From Roseiarcus sp049514155 (GTDB lineage: Bacteria; Pseudomonadota; Alphaproteobacteria; Rhizobiales; Beijerinckiaceae), in the NCBI RefSeq assembly GCF_049514155.1, contig NZ_JBEKVH010000062.1, forward strand, positions 1 through 20,730: a stretch of 20,730 bases of DNA, in the 5' to 3' direction. This document shows, piece after piece, positions 13,981-20,730 of this stretch. Each line of letters begins with the position of its first letter. Positions within the stretch are counted from its first letter, which is position 1. Under the pieces are notes generated by a model that saw only the letters and a list, made by a program, of their open reading frames with translations, did no database searches and had not been told where the DNA came from. The position numbers were made by a program, and so were the translations under genes.

Positions 13981-14499
13981 ATGCGCCGAACGCTGATCGA
14001 GGGGCTGCTGAACGGTCCGCTGACCGAAGCGGCGCCGGGCCCCGACGATCCCGAACTCGCCGCGCTGGCGCAGGAGGTCGAGCGCGCCGCCGCCGCGACC
14101 CTCGGCCGCAGCCTGTCGATTCGTCACGTCGACGCCGGCTCGTGCAACGGCTGCGAGCTCGAGATTCACGCGCTCGGCAACGCCTTCTACGATCTCGAGC
14201 GCTTCGGCCTGCGCTTCGTTGCTTCGCCGCGTCACGCCGACGTGCTGCTGGTGACGGGACCGGTGACGCGCAACATGCGCGAGGCGCTCGAGCGGACCTA
14301 CGCCGCGACGCCGGCGCCCAAATGGGTGGTCGCCTGCGGCGCCTGCGCCAAGGACGGCGGCGCCTTCGCCGGCAGCTACGCCATCGTCGGCGGGATCGGC
14401 GAGGTCGTGCCGGTCGATCTCCACGTGCCCGGCTGCCCGCCGCGACCAGCGACGCTGCTGAAAGCGTTGCTGGCGCTGCTCGACGGCCGCGGGCGCTAG
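13981..14499 (+). CDS. hyfI: NuoB/HycG/HyfI-like [4Fe-4S] small subunit
   Basis: A 172-residue soluble iron-sulfur subunit, the last gene of the operon, starting 16 bases after hyfG at an ATG preceded by GAGGAG. It matches the NADH dehydrogenase 20-kDa subunit/HycG/HyfI family. The N2-type [4Fe-4S] ligands are intact: Cys55 and Cys58 in GSCNGCELEI, a third in ACGACAKDGG (Cys119 or Cys122), and Cys151 in PGCPPRP. It uses the hydrogenase-style CxxC rather than the adjacent cysteine pair of complex I. In related complexes this cluster exchanges electrons with the site in the large subunit, near HyfC. Electron transfer capacity thus looks preserved although the NiFe site is lost. E. coli HyfI is longer at the C-terminus. 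An in-frame upstream extension into hyfG is open but unsupported. Confidence 0.92.
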   Translation: MRRTLIEGLLNGPLTEAAPGPDDPELAALAQEVERAAAATLGRSLSIRHVDAGSCNGCELEIHALGNAFYDLERFGLRFVASPRHADVLLVTGPVTRNMREALERTYAATPAPKWVVACGACAKDGGAFAGSYAIVGGIGEVVPVDLHVPGCPPRPATLLKALLALLDGRGR

Positions 14500-14558
14500 C
14501 CGTGAAAATCTGACGCCTGGGCCCCGCTACGCGGGTCGGCCATGGGCGCAAGGCGCGT

Positions 14559-15029
14559 CTAGCGCGGCGCCGAGGTCTCGCTTGTCGTCATAGCCGGGTT
14601 GGAGCCGTTTCCGGATGAAGGATGGGCCACGAAGATGAAATAGCCGGCAAGCAATAGCGCGAGAACGCTCAGCGATATGAAGAGCCGGGAAGGCGCGACA
14701 GCGGCGGCTTTGAACAGCGCCGCAGGAGCGGAAACCTTGTAGCTCGGAGATCGCGGCAAGAGCGCGATCAAGCGAGCGGCTATTGTCGCCGCGGATAGAC
14801 CTGTCGCCGAGTCCATCGGCGTGGCGGCGATCAGCGCAGCCAGCCGCTCCGTCGCCCTTTCCTTGGGCATGCGCGCCAAGCTCGCGGTCTCTTGCCACGG
14901 GTCGACGTCGAATCGAGCCAGCGCCGAAAGGACGCTCAGCGTCGTTCCATTTCGGTCCTCGCCGATCGACGCGAATAGGAAATCGTCGAACTCGCGGCCG
15001 AGAAGAGGGGTGAGCGCGGAATGGGTCAT
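14559..15029 (-). CDS. Conserved-looking protein of unknown function with one C-terminal membrane helix (156 aa)
   Basis: I do not recognise a named family. The N-terminal 95 residues are soluble and mixed in charge, starting MTHSALTPLLGREFDDFLF. They include ASIGEDRNGTTLSVLSALAR, DPWQETASLARMPKE and ATERLAALIA, wording of a kind I associate with uncharacterised alphaproteobacterial proteins. A basic-flanked hydrophobic helix follows (about residues 113-134, SRLFISLSVLALLLAGYFIFV), then a short Ser/Thr-rich tail. The topology is probably a membrane-tethered cytosolic domain. The ATG at 15029 has only a weak ribosome binding site. It lies 48 bases downstream of the transglutaminase-like gene on the same strand, so the two may be co-transcribed, and it converges with the hyf operon. 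Confidence 0.7.
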   Translation of the reverse strand: MTHSALTPLLGREFDDFLFASIGEDRNGTTLSVLSALARFDVDPWQETASLARMPKERATERLAALIAATPMDSATGLSAATIAARLIALLPRSPSYKVSAPAALFKAAAVAPSRLFISLSVLALLLAGYFIFVAHPSSGNGSNPAMTTSETSAPR

Positions 15030-15077
15030 TTCATCAGCTATGCTTCTCGTCGAGGGCGAACGCGTTGGCGCGTCCCG

Positions 15078-16025
15078 TCAGGCTCGGAAACGATCCGCAT
15101 CCTTAGGCGCCCCGCCGACGCTCGACCTCGCTTCGAGGGCGCGATTCCCGGGCGGAGCGGCATTTGAGGTCACCAGGACTTCCACCGCCATCCCCGCGAA
15201 CGCGTCGCTGTTTCCGACGTAGCTGCCGGCGACCGGCATGGCTTGGCGGACATTGCGGGCGACGGCGACGGGGATGAGGTTGGAGCCGCCGACGCTACGG
15301 TTGGTCGGATCGAAGCTGATCCAACCAGCGCCGGAGACGAAGACTTCGCCCCAGGCGTGGGTCGATCCGGCGTCGGCGGATCCTGTCAGACTGCGATCGG
15401 GATTGAAGAGGTAGCCCGAGACGATCCTGGCGCCGAAACCGAGGCATCGCGCCGCTTCGACGAACAGTTCGGCGAAATCCCGGCAAGAGCCCCAGCCGCG
15501 ATCCAGCGTTTCTCGCGGCGACTGCGTGCCTTCGTCGTCGCGGCTCTGGTAACGGATCCAAGCGGAGACGCCGAGGCTGAGGTCCTTGAGCAGCGCGAGC
15601 GTATCGGTTCGATCGCCGCCGACGAACCCCCGCGCCCATTTCGCCAACCGACCGGTCGGGTCCGAATATTGCTGGATGGTCAGCGCGCCGAGGTCCGTCC
15701 ATTCGTCGTCGGAATAGCGAAACGGATAGACGATCGCCGAGGCCGCGATGTCGAAAACCGGCCACGCGGAGCTGTAGAGCTCGAGTTCCACGACGCTGTC
15801 GATGACCAGGCAGTCGGTCGCGCCTTGAAACATGGCGGTTGCGACGGAATTGCCGAAGACGTCGTGCGCCCATGTGACCTGCGCCGCCGGCGCAACGGTC
15901 ACCGCGCTCGAGATCAACCGCAGGTCACGGCTTTCGCGCGGGCGCAGCATCAATCGATGTGGCCCCAGGCTCACCGCCCGATGATACCGGTAGGTCGTGC
16001 GATGACGAACCGTGAGCGGAATCAT
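15078..16025 (-). CDS. Transglutaminase-like cysteine protease family protein
   Basis: A 315-residue protein. Its N-terminal domain (residues 1-80) matches the bacterial transglutaminase-like N-terminal region: IPLTVRHRTTYRYHRAVSLG, then HRLMLRPRES. The transglutaminase core follows. The catalytic triad is visible: Cys181 in RGWGSCRDFAELFVEAARCL, His223 in STHAWGEVF and Asp239 in ISFDPTN. In bacteria this fold is more often a protease or amidase than a cross-linking enzyme; the substrate is unknown. No signal peptide is seen, so it is probably cytosolic. The start at 16025 (ATG) is preferred over the TTG at 16031 because GAGGAA lies at the right distance and the family begins at this point. 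It lies downstream of the cyclic glucan synthetase gene, 331 bases away, with promoter-like sequence between, so it may have its own promoter. Confidence 0.9.
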   Translation of the reverse strand: MIPLTVRHRTTYRYHRAVSLGPHRLMLRPRESRDLRLISSAVTVAPAAQVTWAHDVFGNSVATAMFQGATDCLVIDSVVELELYSSAWPVFDIAASAIVYPFRYSDDEWTDLGALTIQQYSDPTGRLAKWARGFVGGDRTDTLALLKDLSLGVSAWIRYQSRDDEGTQSPRETLDRGWGSCRDFAELFVEAARCLGFGARIVSGYLFNPDRSLTGSADAGSTHAWGEVFVSGAGWISFDPTNRSVGGSNLIPVAVARNVRQAMPVAGSYVGNSDAFAGMAVEVLVTSNAAPPGNRALEARSSVGGAPKDADRFRA

Positions 16026-16176
16026 CGGCAATTCCTCGCGCCAATGGAGCAGACGTCGTCCACCCGGCGCCTCGGCGCGAACCCGGGACGAAAGATGCGC
16101 TTTGCCGCCGCAAGGCTTTCGCTGCGGCCGGCGCGCGGTCGACCGCGTATGCCAAAGATAGTGTCGATATCAAGAA

Positions 16177-16205
16177 ATGTTAGGCGCCTCATGAGTTTAA
16201 CTCAA
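16177..16205 (-). promoter_or_regulatory. Candidate promoter with overlapping palindrome, upstream of the transglutaminase gene
   Basis: The 331-base gap 16026-16356 has an AT-rich patch at about 16146-16205 in otherwise GC-rich DNA. On the minus strand, TTGAGT (16200-16205) and TAACAT (16177-16182) are 17 bases apart. A second pair, TTGATA (16168-16173) and CATACG (16146-16151), is 16 bases apart. The perfect palindrome TGAGTTTAACTCA (16192-16204) overlaps the first -35 box and could be an operator. From 16026 to about 16140 I see only a GC-rich leader. Confidence 0.4.
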
Positions 16206-16244
16206 CGTTCGACCTGACCGGAGATCTTTCGGCCCCGTCGGCGG

Positions 16245-16272
16245 AGCGCCGCGGCGGATCGACCGCGGCGCT
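16245..16272. terminator. Perfect hairpin downstream of the glucan synthetase gene
   Basis: A perfect 10-base stem, AGCGCCGCGG (16245-16254) with CCGCGGCGCT (16263-16272), and an 8-base loop lie 85-112 bases past the stop codon of the large minus-strand gene. The stem is strong, but no T-run follows on the minus strand. Termination is therefore only a possibility; it could also be an mRNA 3'-end stabiliser. Confidence 0.35.
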
Positions 16273-16356
16273 GAGTATACGGCGCCGGCGCGTTGCCCTG
16301 ACGCCACATCAAGTCGAAGCAAGGCGCCAGCGGCTGGCGCGCGGCGGCGGCGCGTC

Positions 16357-19300
16357 TCAGCCCAAGGTGACGCGAACGCGGTGGACGGCGCCGTCGTCGG
16401 CCAGGCGCAGTCGCAACGGCCGCTCGGTGATTTCATTCCCGTCGATCTCGGCGAAGCGGACGCCTCGGCTGACGCCGGCGGGGTTGTCGACGACGATTTC
16501 GTAGCGCGCCGATTGCCGCCGAACGCTGATCTCGAACTTCGGCCACGCTTTCGGTATGCAGGGGTCGAGATGTAGGAAGGCGCCGCGAAGGCGCAGTCCG
16601 AGAATGCTCTCGACTCCCGCGCGTTGCATCCAGCCGGCCGAGCCCGTGTACCAGGTCCAGCCGCCGCGCCCGACATGGGGCGCCGTCGCGTAGACGTCGG
16701 CCGCGACCACGTAGGGCTCCACCTTGTAGCGCAGCACGTCGGTGCGGGTGCGCGCGTGGTTGATGGGGTTGAGCAGCGAGAACAGCGCGACCGCCGTGTC
16801 GCCATCGCCGAGCGCGGCGAAGGCCATCGCCGACCACGCGGCGGCATGGGTGTACTGGCCGCCGTTCTCGCGCACGCCGGGCGGATACGCCTTGACGTAG
16901 CCGGGATCCAGCGCCGACTTGTCGAACGGCGGCGCGAACAGCAGCGCCAGGCCGTCGTCGCGCCGGATCAGCTCGCGTTCGACCGCGGCCATCGCTCGCG
17001 CCGCCCGTTCCGGCGCCGCGGCGCCCGAGAGCACGGCCCAGGATTGGGCGATCGCATCGATCCGACATTCCTCGCTCGCCGCCGAGCCCAGCGGCTCGCC
17101 GTCGTCGAAATAGGCCCGCCGATACCAATCGCCGTCCCACGCCTCGCGCTCGAGCGAGGCCCGCAATCCCGCGGCGTGCGCCGTCCATTTCGCGACCCGT
17201 TTCGTCTCCCGGCGCGTCTGAGCGAGCGGAATGAAAGCGGTCAGGGCCGCGTGCAGGAACCAACCGAGCCAAATGCTTTCGCCGGCGCCCTTTTCGCCGA
17301 CGCGGTTCATGCCGTCGTTCCAGTCGCCGGTTCCTATCAGCGGAAGCCCGTGGCCGCCGAGCGCGAGGCTCGCGTCGAGAGCGAGCGCGCAATGCTCGAA
17401 CAAGGTCGCGGTCCGTTCCGAGACGACGGGCGCAAAGAAGCTGTCGACCTCGCCGGGCTCCAGCGCCTGGCCTTCGAGGAACGGGATCGTCTCGTCGAGG
17501 ACGGCGACGTCCGCCGTGGCGTCGACGTAATGGGCCACGGCAAAGGCCAGCCACGGGCGATCGTCGGAGATGCGGGTGCGCACGCCCTGTCCGGAATGCG
17601 CCAGCCACCAATGTTGGACATCGCCTTCGACGAACTGGCGCCCAGCGGCGCGCAGCAAGTGCTCGCGCGTCAGCGACGGCAGCGCGGCGGCCAGCGCCGC
17701 GCCATCCTGCAATTGATCGCGAAATCCATAGGCGCCGCTCGCCTGATAGAAGGCGGAGCGCGCCCAGATGCGGCAACTCAGCGTCTGGTAGATCAGCCAG
17801 CCGTTGAGCATGACGTCCATCGAGCGATCCGGCGTCTTGACGACGACGGCGCCGAGAATGTCGTCCCACTTGCGCGCGATCTCGGCTTCGACGCCGTCGA
17901 GATCGGCGGCGCGGTAGCGCGTAATCAGACTGCGCGCCTCGTCAGCGGTCGCCGCCTCGCCAAGCAAGAAGACGACTTCGACGCTGCCGTAGGGCGGCAG
18001 TTCGATCTTCGTGCGCATCGCCGCGCAAGGGTCGAGACCGGCGCCGACCTTCTTCGACAGCGCCGCCGCGCCGGCGAGCGCGGCGGGATCGGCAAGCGCG
18101 CCGTTGCGCCCGATGAACTCGCGTCGATCCCCGGTCCAATCGCTCTGGGCGCCGCGCAAGTCGGCGAAAGCGACGCGCGATCCGAAGCCCATGTTCCAGG
18201 GGTTGCGGGCGAAGATCGCCCCGGTGACGCCGTCGAGTTCGGTGCACACAAACGGCAGCGAGGCCGAACGCGACGAGCCGAGAACCCATTCGACGTAGGC
18301 GGTCACGCTGATCCGGCGCGGGCGGCTCGACCGATTGGTCAGCACGAGGCGCGAAATCTTGATCGAATCGTCGACGGGCACGTATTGCGCGAGATCGGAG
18401 GCGATCTCGTGCGCGACATGCTCGAACCGGCTATAGCCGCGGCCGTGGCGGGCCGTGTATGTCGCCGCCGCGTCGCGGATGGGAAGCGCCGTCGGACCCC
18501 ACACGTCGCCGGCATCGTCGTCGCGCAAATAGAGGGCTTCGCCGCTTCGGTCGCCGACGGGGTCGTTCGACCATTGCGTGATCTGATTCTCGCGACTGTT
18601 GACGGACCAAGTGTAGCCGCCGCCCTCGGTTCCCGTCTGGAAGCCGAATGTCGGGTTGGCGATGACGTTGATCCACGGCGCGGGGGTCGATTGGCCCGGC
18701 CCGAGGATGGTGACGTACTCGGCCCCGTCTCGCGTGAACCCGCCGAGCCCGTTGAAGAATTCGAGGTCGGGAGGGTGTGGCCGGAACGGCGGCGCCAACC
18801 GCGCGACGACGCGCTTCCGCGCGACCCTCGGAGATTCGACTGGCTCCAGGATATGCTCGAGCTGCTCGAACAGCCCGCCGCGCTGCGCCGGCAGAACGAC
18901 CCGCGCGACGGAAGTCAGAAGGGCCCGCGTTTCGACCGGGATCAGGTCGGCGCGCAATACGAAGATGCGGCCCGCCGGCCGTTCCGCGCCGGGCTGCGGA
19001 CGCGACTGGCTTGCTCTGACCAGCGTCTCGATGGCGATCTGAAGCTCCTGGACATAGGACGATCGGCGCTCGTTCAGGATGACGAGATCGACGGCGAGCT
19101 GTTTCATCCGCCAATACTCGTGCGCTTGCAGCAATTCACGGACGACGTCGAGATGCTCGACATCGGCGATGCGCAAAAGCACGATCGGCAAATCTCCGGA
19201 AATCCCCTGTGGCCACAGACCGGACTGCGCGCCGCCGCTCCGCACGATCGCATCCGAGGATGGGCGCAAGGCCGACGCCGCATAGATCACGTGTCCGGCA

Positions 19301-20730
19301 AGCCGCTGAAACAGCCCCGCCTCGCCCGCCGTCACGCCGAGATGGTGGAGTTGCACCTGAGCCTGCGTCCACGCCAGCATCGAAGCGCGCGCAAACGCGG
19401 TGGCGTCGCGATGCTTGTCGACGCCGTCGAGCAGCGCGGCGCGGCTGGAGGCGGCGATGGTCCAAAAGGCCACGCGAACGGTCGCGCCTGGCGCAACGCG
19501 GATGCGGCGGCGGATCGAGAAGATGGGGTCGAGGACGGCGCCGGACGAATTCGACAGCGGACGGCTGTCCGTCACGGCGATAGGTGTGCGAACGCCGCGG
19601 CCGCGACCGAGGAATCGCGCTCGGTCGGTCTCGAATTCGGGCGCGCCTACCGCTTCGCCGTCGACGACGCTCAGATGCGCGGCCCAGATTTCCGCGTCGG
19701 TCGGCGCCCGTCTTCGCCGGGTCGCCACGATCGCGCCGATGTCGGCCCGATACTCAGTTTCAACGAACAGTTTCGAGAAGGCTGGATGCGCGATGTCGGC
19801 GCTCTGAGGCGCGAGAACGATCTCGGCGTACGACGTGATTTCGATCTCGCGGGCGCCGACGCCGGAATTCGTGATCGAAACGCGGCGAACTTCGGCGTCG
19901 TCCTCGCCGGATACAAGTACGTCCAACGTCGTCGTCAGCGAGCCGTCGCGGCGCGTCACCTCGACGCGGTCCTCGTTGAAGGCCACGGCATAGGCGTCCG
20001 GCTCGACGCCGCTCGGTTGGAAGCCCGCCGACCACGCCACGCCGCTGCGCACGTCCTTGATGAAGAGGAAGGAGCCGAAGTCGTCGCAGGTCGCATCTTC
20101 GCGCCAGCGCGTCAGCGCCAAATCGCCCCAGCGGCTGTAACCCGAGCCCGCCGACGTCAGCATGGTGGCGTAGCGACCGTTGGAGAGAAGATGCGTGGCG
20201 GGCGTCGCCTGATCCGCGGAGAGGAATCGCCGTCCGCCGGAAGGCTCGACGTCGCGCGCGCTGGCGGCCGACTTCACTTCAGCCGCCCACGGGCGCGTGG
20301 CGGCGACGTCGCGCGGCATGCGCTCCTGCAGCAACAGTTCGCTGGCTTTGACGATCGGCTCGGCATGGAAGCGCCGCCGCATCACGCCCTTGAACAGAGC
20401 GTCGGCGACGGCGACGATCGTCATGCCCTGATGATGCGCCATGAAGGCGCGCACGATGGCGACGCTTTCGCCCTCCGGCACGCGCGCCGGCGTGTAATCC
20501 AGCGCGTCGTAAAAGCCGTAGCGACCTAACGCGCCGACCTCAGCCAAACGCGCCAAATTGGCCGCCGCAGCGCGCGGATCGACCATCGCCGCCAGCGCGG
20601 TGGCGTAGGGCGCGATGACCCTGTTCTCGCCGAGGCCCCGCTTCAGCCCGAGACCGGGAACGCCGAAGTTCGAGTATTGGTAGGTGAACTCCAGGTCGCG
20701 GGCGTTGTAGGCGGATTCGGATATGCCCCA
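16357..20730 (-). CDS. ndvB: Cyclic beta-1,2-glucan synthetase, C-terminal ~1457 residues (NdvB/ChvB type; 5' end outside window)
   Basis: The frame is open from the right edge (first residues WGISESAYNARDLEFTYQY) to the TGA at 16357-16359; the full enzyme is about 2,800 residues. It makes and sizes cyclic beta-1,2-glucans at the inner membrane for periplasmic osmoadaptation and host interaction. Visible parts in order are: the end of the glycoamylase-like domain (VPGLGLKRGLGENRVIAPYA and AHHQGMTIVAV); a first beta-sandwich near 19400-20230 (NGRYATMLTSAGSGYSRWGD); a second near 17850-18790 (PDLEFFNGLGGF, ILGPGQSTPAPWINVIANP); then the GH94 phosphorylase-like (alpha/alpha)6 barrel, with the catalytic Asp region GTGDWNDGMNRVGEKG at about 17296-17343. 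The N-terminal GT84 transferase and membrane helices lie outside. GH94 domains control ring size by phosphorolysis. The part seen has no frameshift. Confidence 0.93.
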   Translation of the reverse strand, partial: WGISESAYNARDLEFTYQYSNFGVPGLGLKRGLGENRVIAPYATALAAMVDPRAAAANLARLAEVGALGRYGFYDALDYTPARVPEGESVAIVRAFMAHHQGMTIVAVADALFKGVMRRRFHAEPIVKASELLLQERMPRDVAATRPWAAEVKSAASARDVEPSGGRRFLSADQATPATHLLSNGRYATMLTSAGSGYSRWGDLALTRWREDATCDDFGSFLFIKDVRSGVAWSAGFQPSGVEPDAYAVAFNEDRVEVTRRDGSLTTTLDVLVSGEDDAEVRRVSITNSGVGAREIEITSYAEIVLAPQSADIAHPAFSKLFVETEYRADIGAIVATRRRRAPTDAEIWAAHLSVVDGEAVGAPEFETDRARFLGRGRGVRTPIAVTDSRPLSNSSGAVLDPIFSIRRRIRVAPGATVRVAFWTIAASSRAALLDGVDKHRDATAFARASMLAWTQAQVQLHHLGVTAGEAGLFQRLAGHVIYAASALRPSSDAIVRSGGAQSGLWPQGISGDLPIVLLRIADVEHLDVVRELLQAHEYWRMKQLAVDLVILNERRSSYVQELQIAIETLVRASQSRPQPGAERPAGRIFVLRADLIPVETRALLTSVARVVLPAQRGGLFEQLEHILEPVESPRVARKRVVARLAPPFRPHPPDLEFFNGLGGFTRDGAEYVTILGPGQSTPAPWINVIANPTFGFQTGTEGGGYTWSVNSRENQITQWSNDPVGDRSGEALYLRDDDAGDVWGPTALPIRDAAATYTARHGRGYSRFEHVAHEIASDLAQYVPVDDSIKISRLVLTNRSSRPRRISVTAYVEWVLGSSRSASLPFVCTELDGVTGAIFARNPWNMGFGSRVAFADLRGAQSDWTGDRREFIGRNGALADPAALAGAAALSKKVGAGLDPCAAMRTKIELPPYGSVEVVFLLGEAATADEARSLITRYRAADLDGVEAEIARKWDDILGAVVVKTPDRSMDVMLNGWLIYQTLSCRIWARSAFYQASGAYGFRDQLQDGAALAAALPSLTREHLLRAAGRQFVEGDVQHWWLAHSGQGVRTRISDDRPWLAFAVAHYVDATADVAVLDETIPFLEGQALEPGEVDSFFAPVVSERTATLFEHCALALDASLALGGHGLPLIGTGDWNDGMNRVGEKGAGESIWLGWFLHAALTAFIPLAQTRRETKRVAKWTAHAAGLRASLEREAWDGDWYRRAYFDDGEPLGSAASEECRIDAIAQSWAVLSGAAAPERAARAMAAVERELIRRDDGLALLFAPPFDKSALDPGYVKAYPPGVRENGGQYTHAAAWSAMAFAALGDGDTAVALFSLLNPINHARTRTDVLRYKVEPYVVAADVYATAPHVGRGGWTWYTGSAGWMQRAGVESILGLRLRGAFLHLDPCIPKAWPKFEISVRRQSARYEIVVDNPAGVSRGVRFAEIDGNEITERPLRLRLADDGAVHRVRVTLG

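Noticed and set aside
7395..14499. A genuine H2-producing or H2-consuming hydrogenase-4 operon
   Set aside because: The large subunit lacks the Ni-ligating cysteines in both motifs, and there are no ferredoxin, formate dehydrogenase or maturation genes in the window.
14522..14536. Hairpin CCCGC-TAC-GCGGG after hyfI as a terminator
   Set aside because: The stem is only five bases with a three-base loop and no T-run, so it is too weak to call.
16624..20529. A 1301-codon open frame on the plus strand, antisense to the glucan synthetase gene
   Set aside because: Its translation is Arg/Ala/Asp-rich low-complexity text with no recognisable domain, typical of the antisense of GC-rich coding DNA. 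The minus-strand frame carries clear NdvB motifs.

Overview
The window is GC-rich, densely coding DNA with short intergenic gaps. Gene content and protein style fit an alphaproteobacterium of the Hyphomicrobiales (Rhizobiales), perhaps the Methylocystaceae/Beijerinckiaceae or Bradyrhizobium side. This is inferred from the protein families (methylmalonyl-CoA mutase, YbhB, FucU, SuhB, a Hyf-like operon, cyclic beta-1,2-glucan synthetase); there is no rRNA or marker gene to confirm it. I see no tRNA, rRNA, CRISPR array, insertion sequence or phage gene.

Left part (1-7250), housekeeping and metabolic genes: the 3' end of an adenosylcobalamin-dependent methylmalonyl-CoA mutase; an intergenic REP-like inverted repeat; a 68-residue small protein of unknown function; a YbhB/PEBP protein on the minus strand; a plus-strand pair of aldo/keto reductase plus FucU-type sugar mutarotase, probably for fucose-like sugars; a minus-strand group made of a short ('core') MetE-like methyltransferase, a two-domain universal stress protein and a secreted protein of unknown function; then a SuhB-like inositol monophosphatase family enzyme on the plus strand.

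Centre (7395-14499), the main item: a compact plus-strand operon hyfB-hyfC-hyfE-hyfF-hyfG-hyfI. Its first four genes overlap by 4 bases each, and gaps of 12 and 16 bases follow. It encodes a complete membrane arm (two antiporter-like subunits with the expected Glu/Lys channel residues, a HyfC/NuoH-like subunit and HyfE) and a soluble arm (fused NuoC/NuoD-like large subunit and a NuoB-like Fe-S subunit). The large subunit is not a working [NiFe] hydrogenase: the first Ni-binding motif, normally R-x-C-G-x-C, reads RVSGDS, and the C-terminal DPCxxC motif is replaced by an unusual three-cysteine tail. No HyfA/HyfH ferredoxin, HyfD, formate dehydrogenase or hyp maturation gene is present here. This matches the poorly understood 'energy-converting hydrogenase-related' (Ehr) type of complex: an ion-translocating redox complex with unknown electron donor or acceptor.

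Right part (14559-20730), minus strand: a conserved-looking membrane-anchored protein of unknown function, a bacterial transglutaminase-like cysteine protease family protein with an intact Cys-His-Asp triad, and the C-terminal ~1457 residues of a cyclic beta-1,2-glucan synthetase (NdvB/ChvB type), which continues past the right edge. A promoter-like region with a 13-bp palindrome lies between the last two genes.
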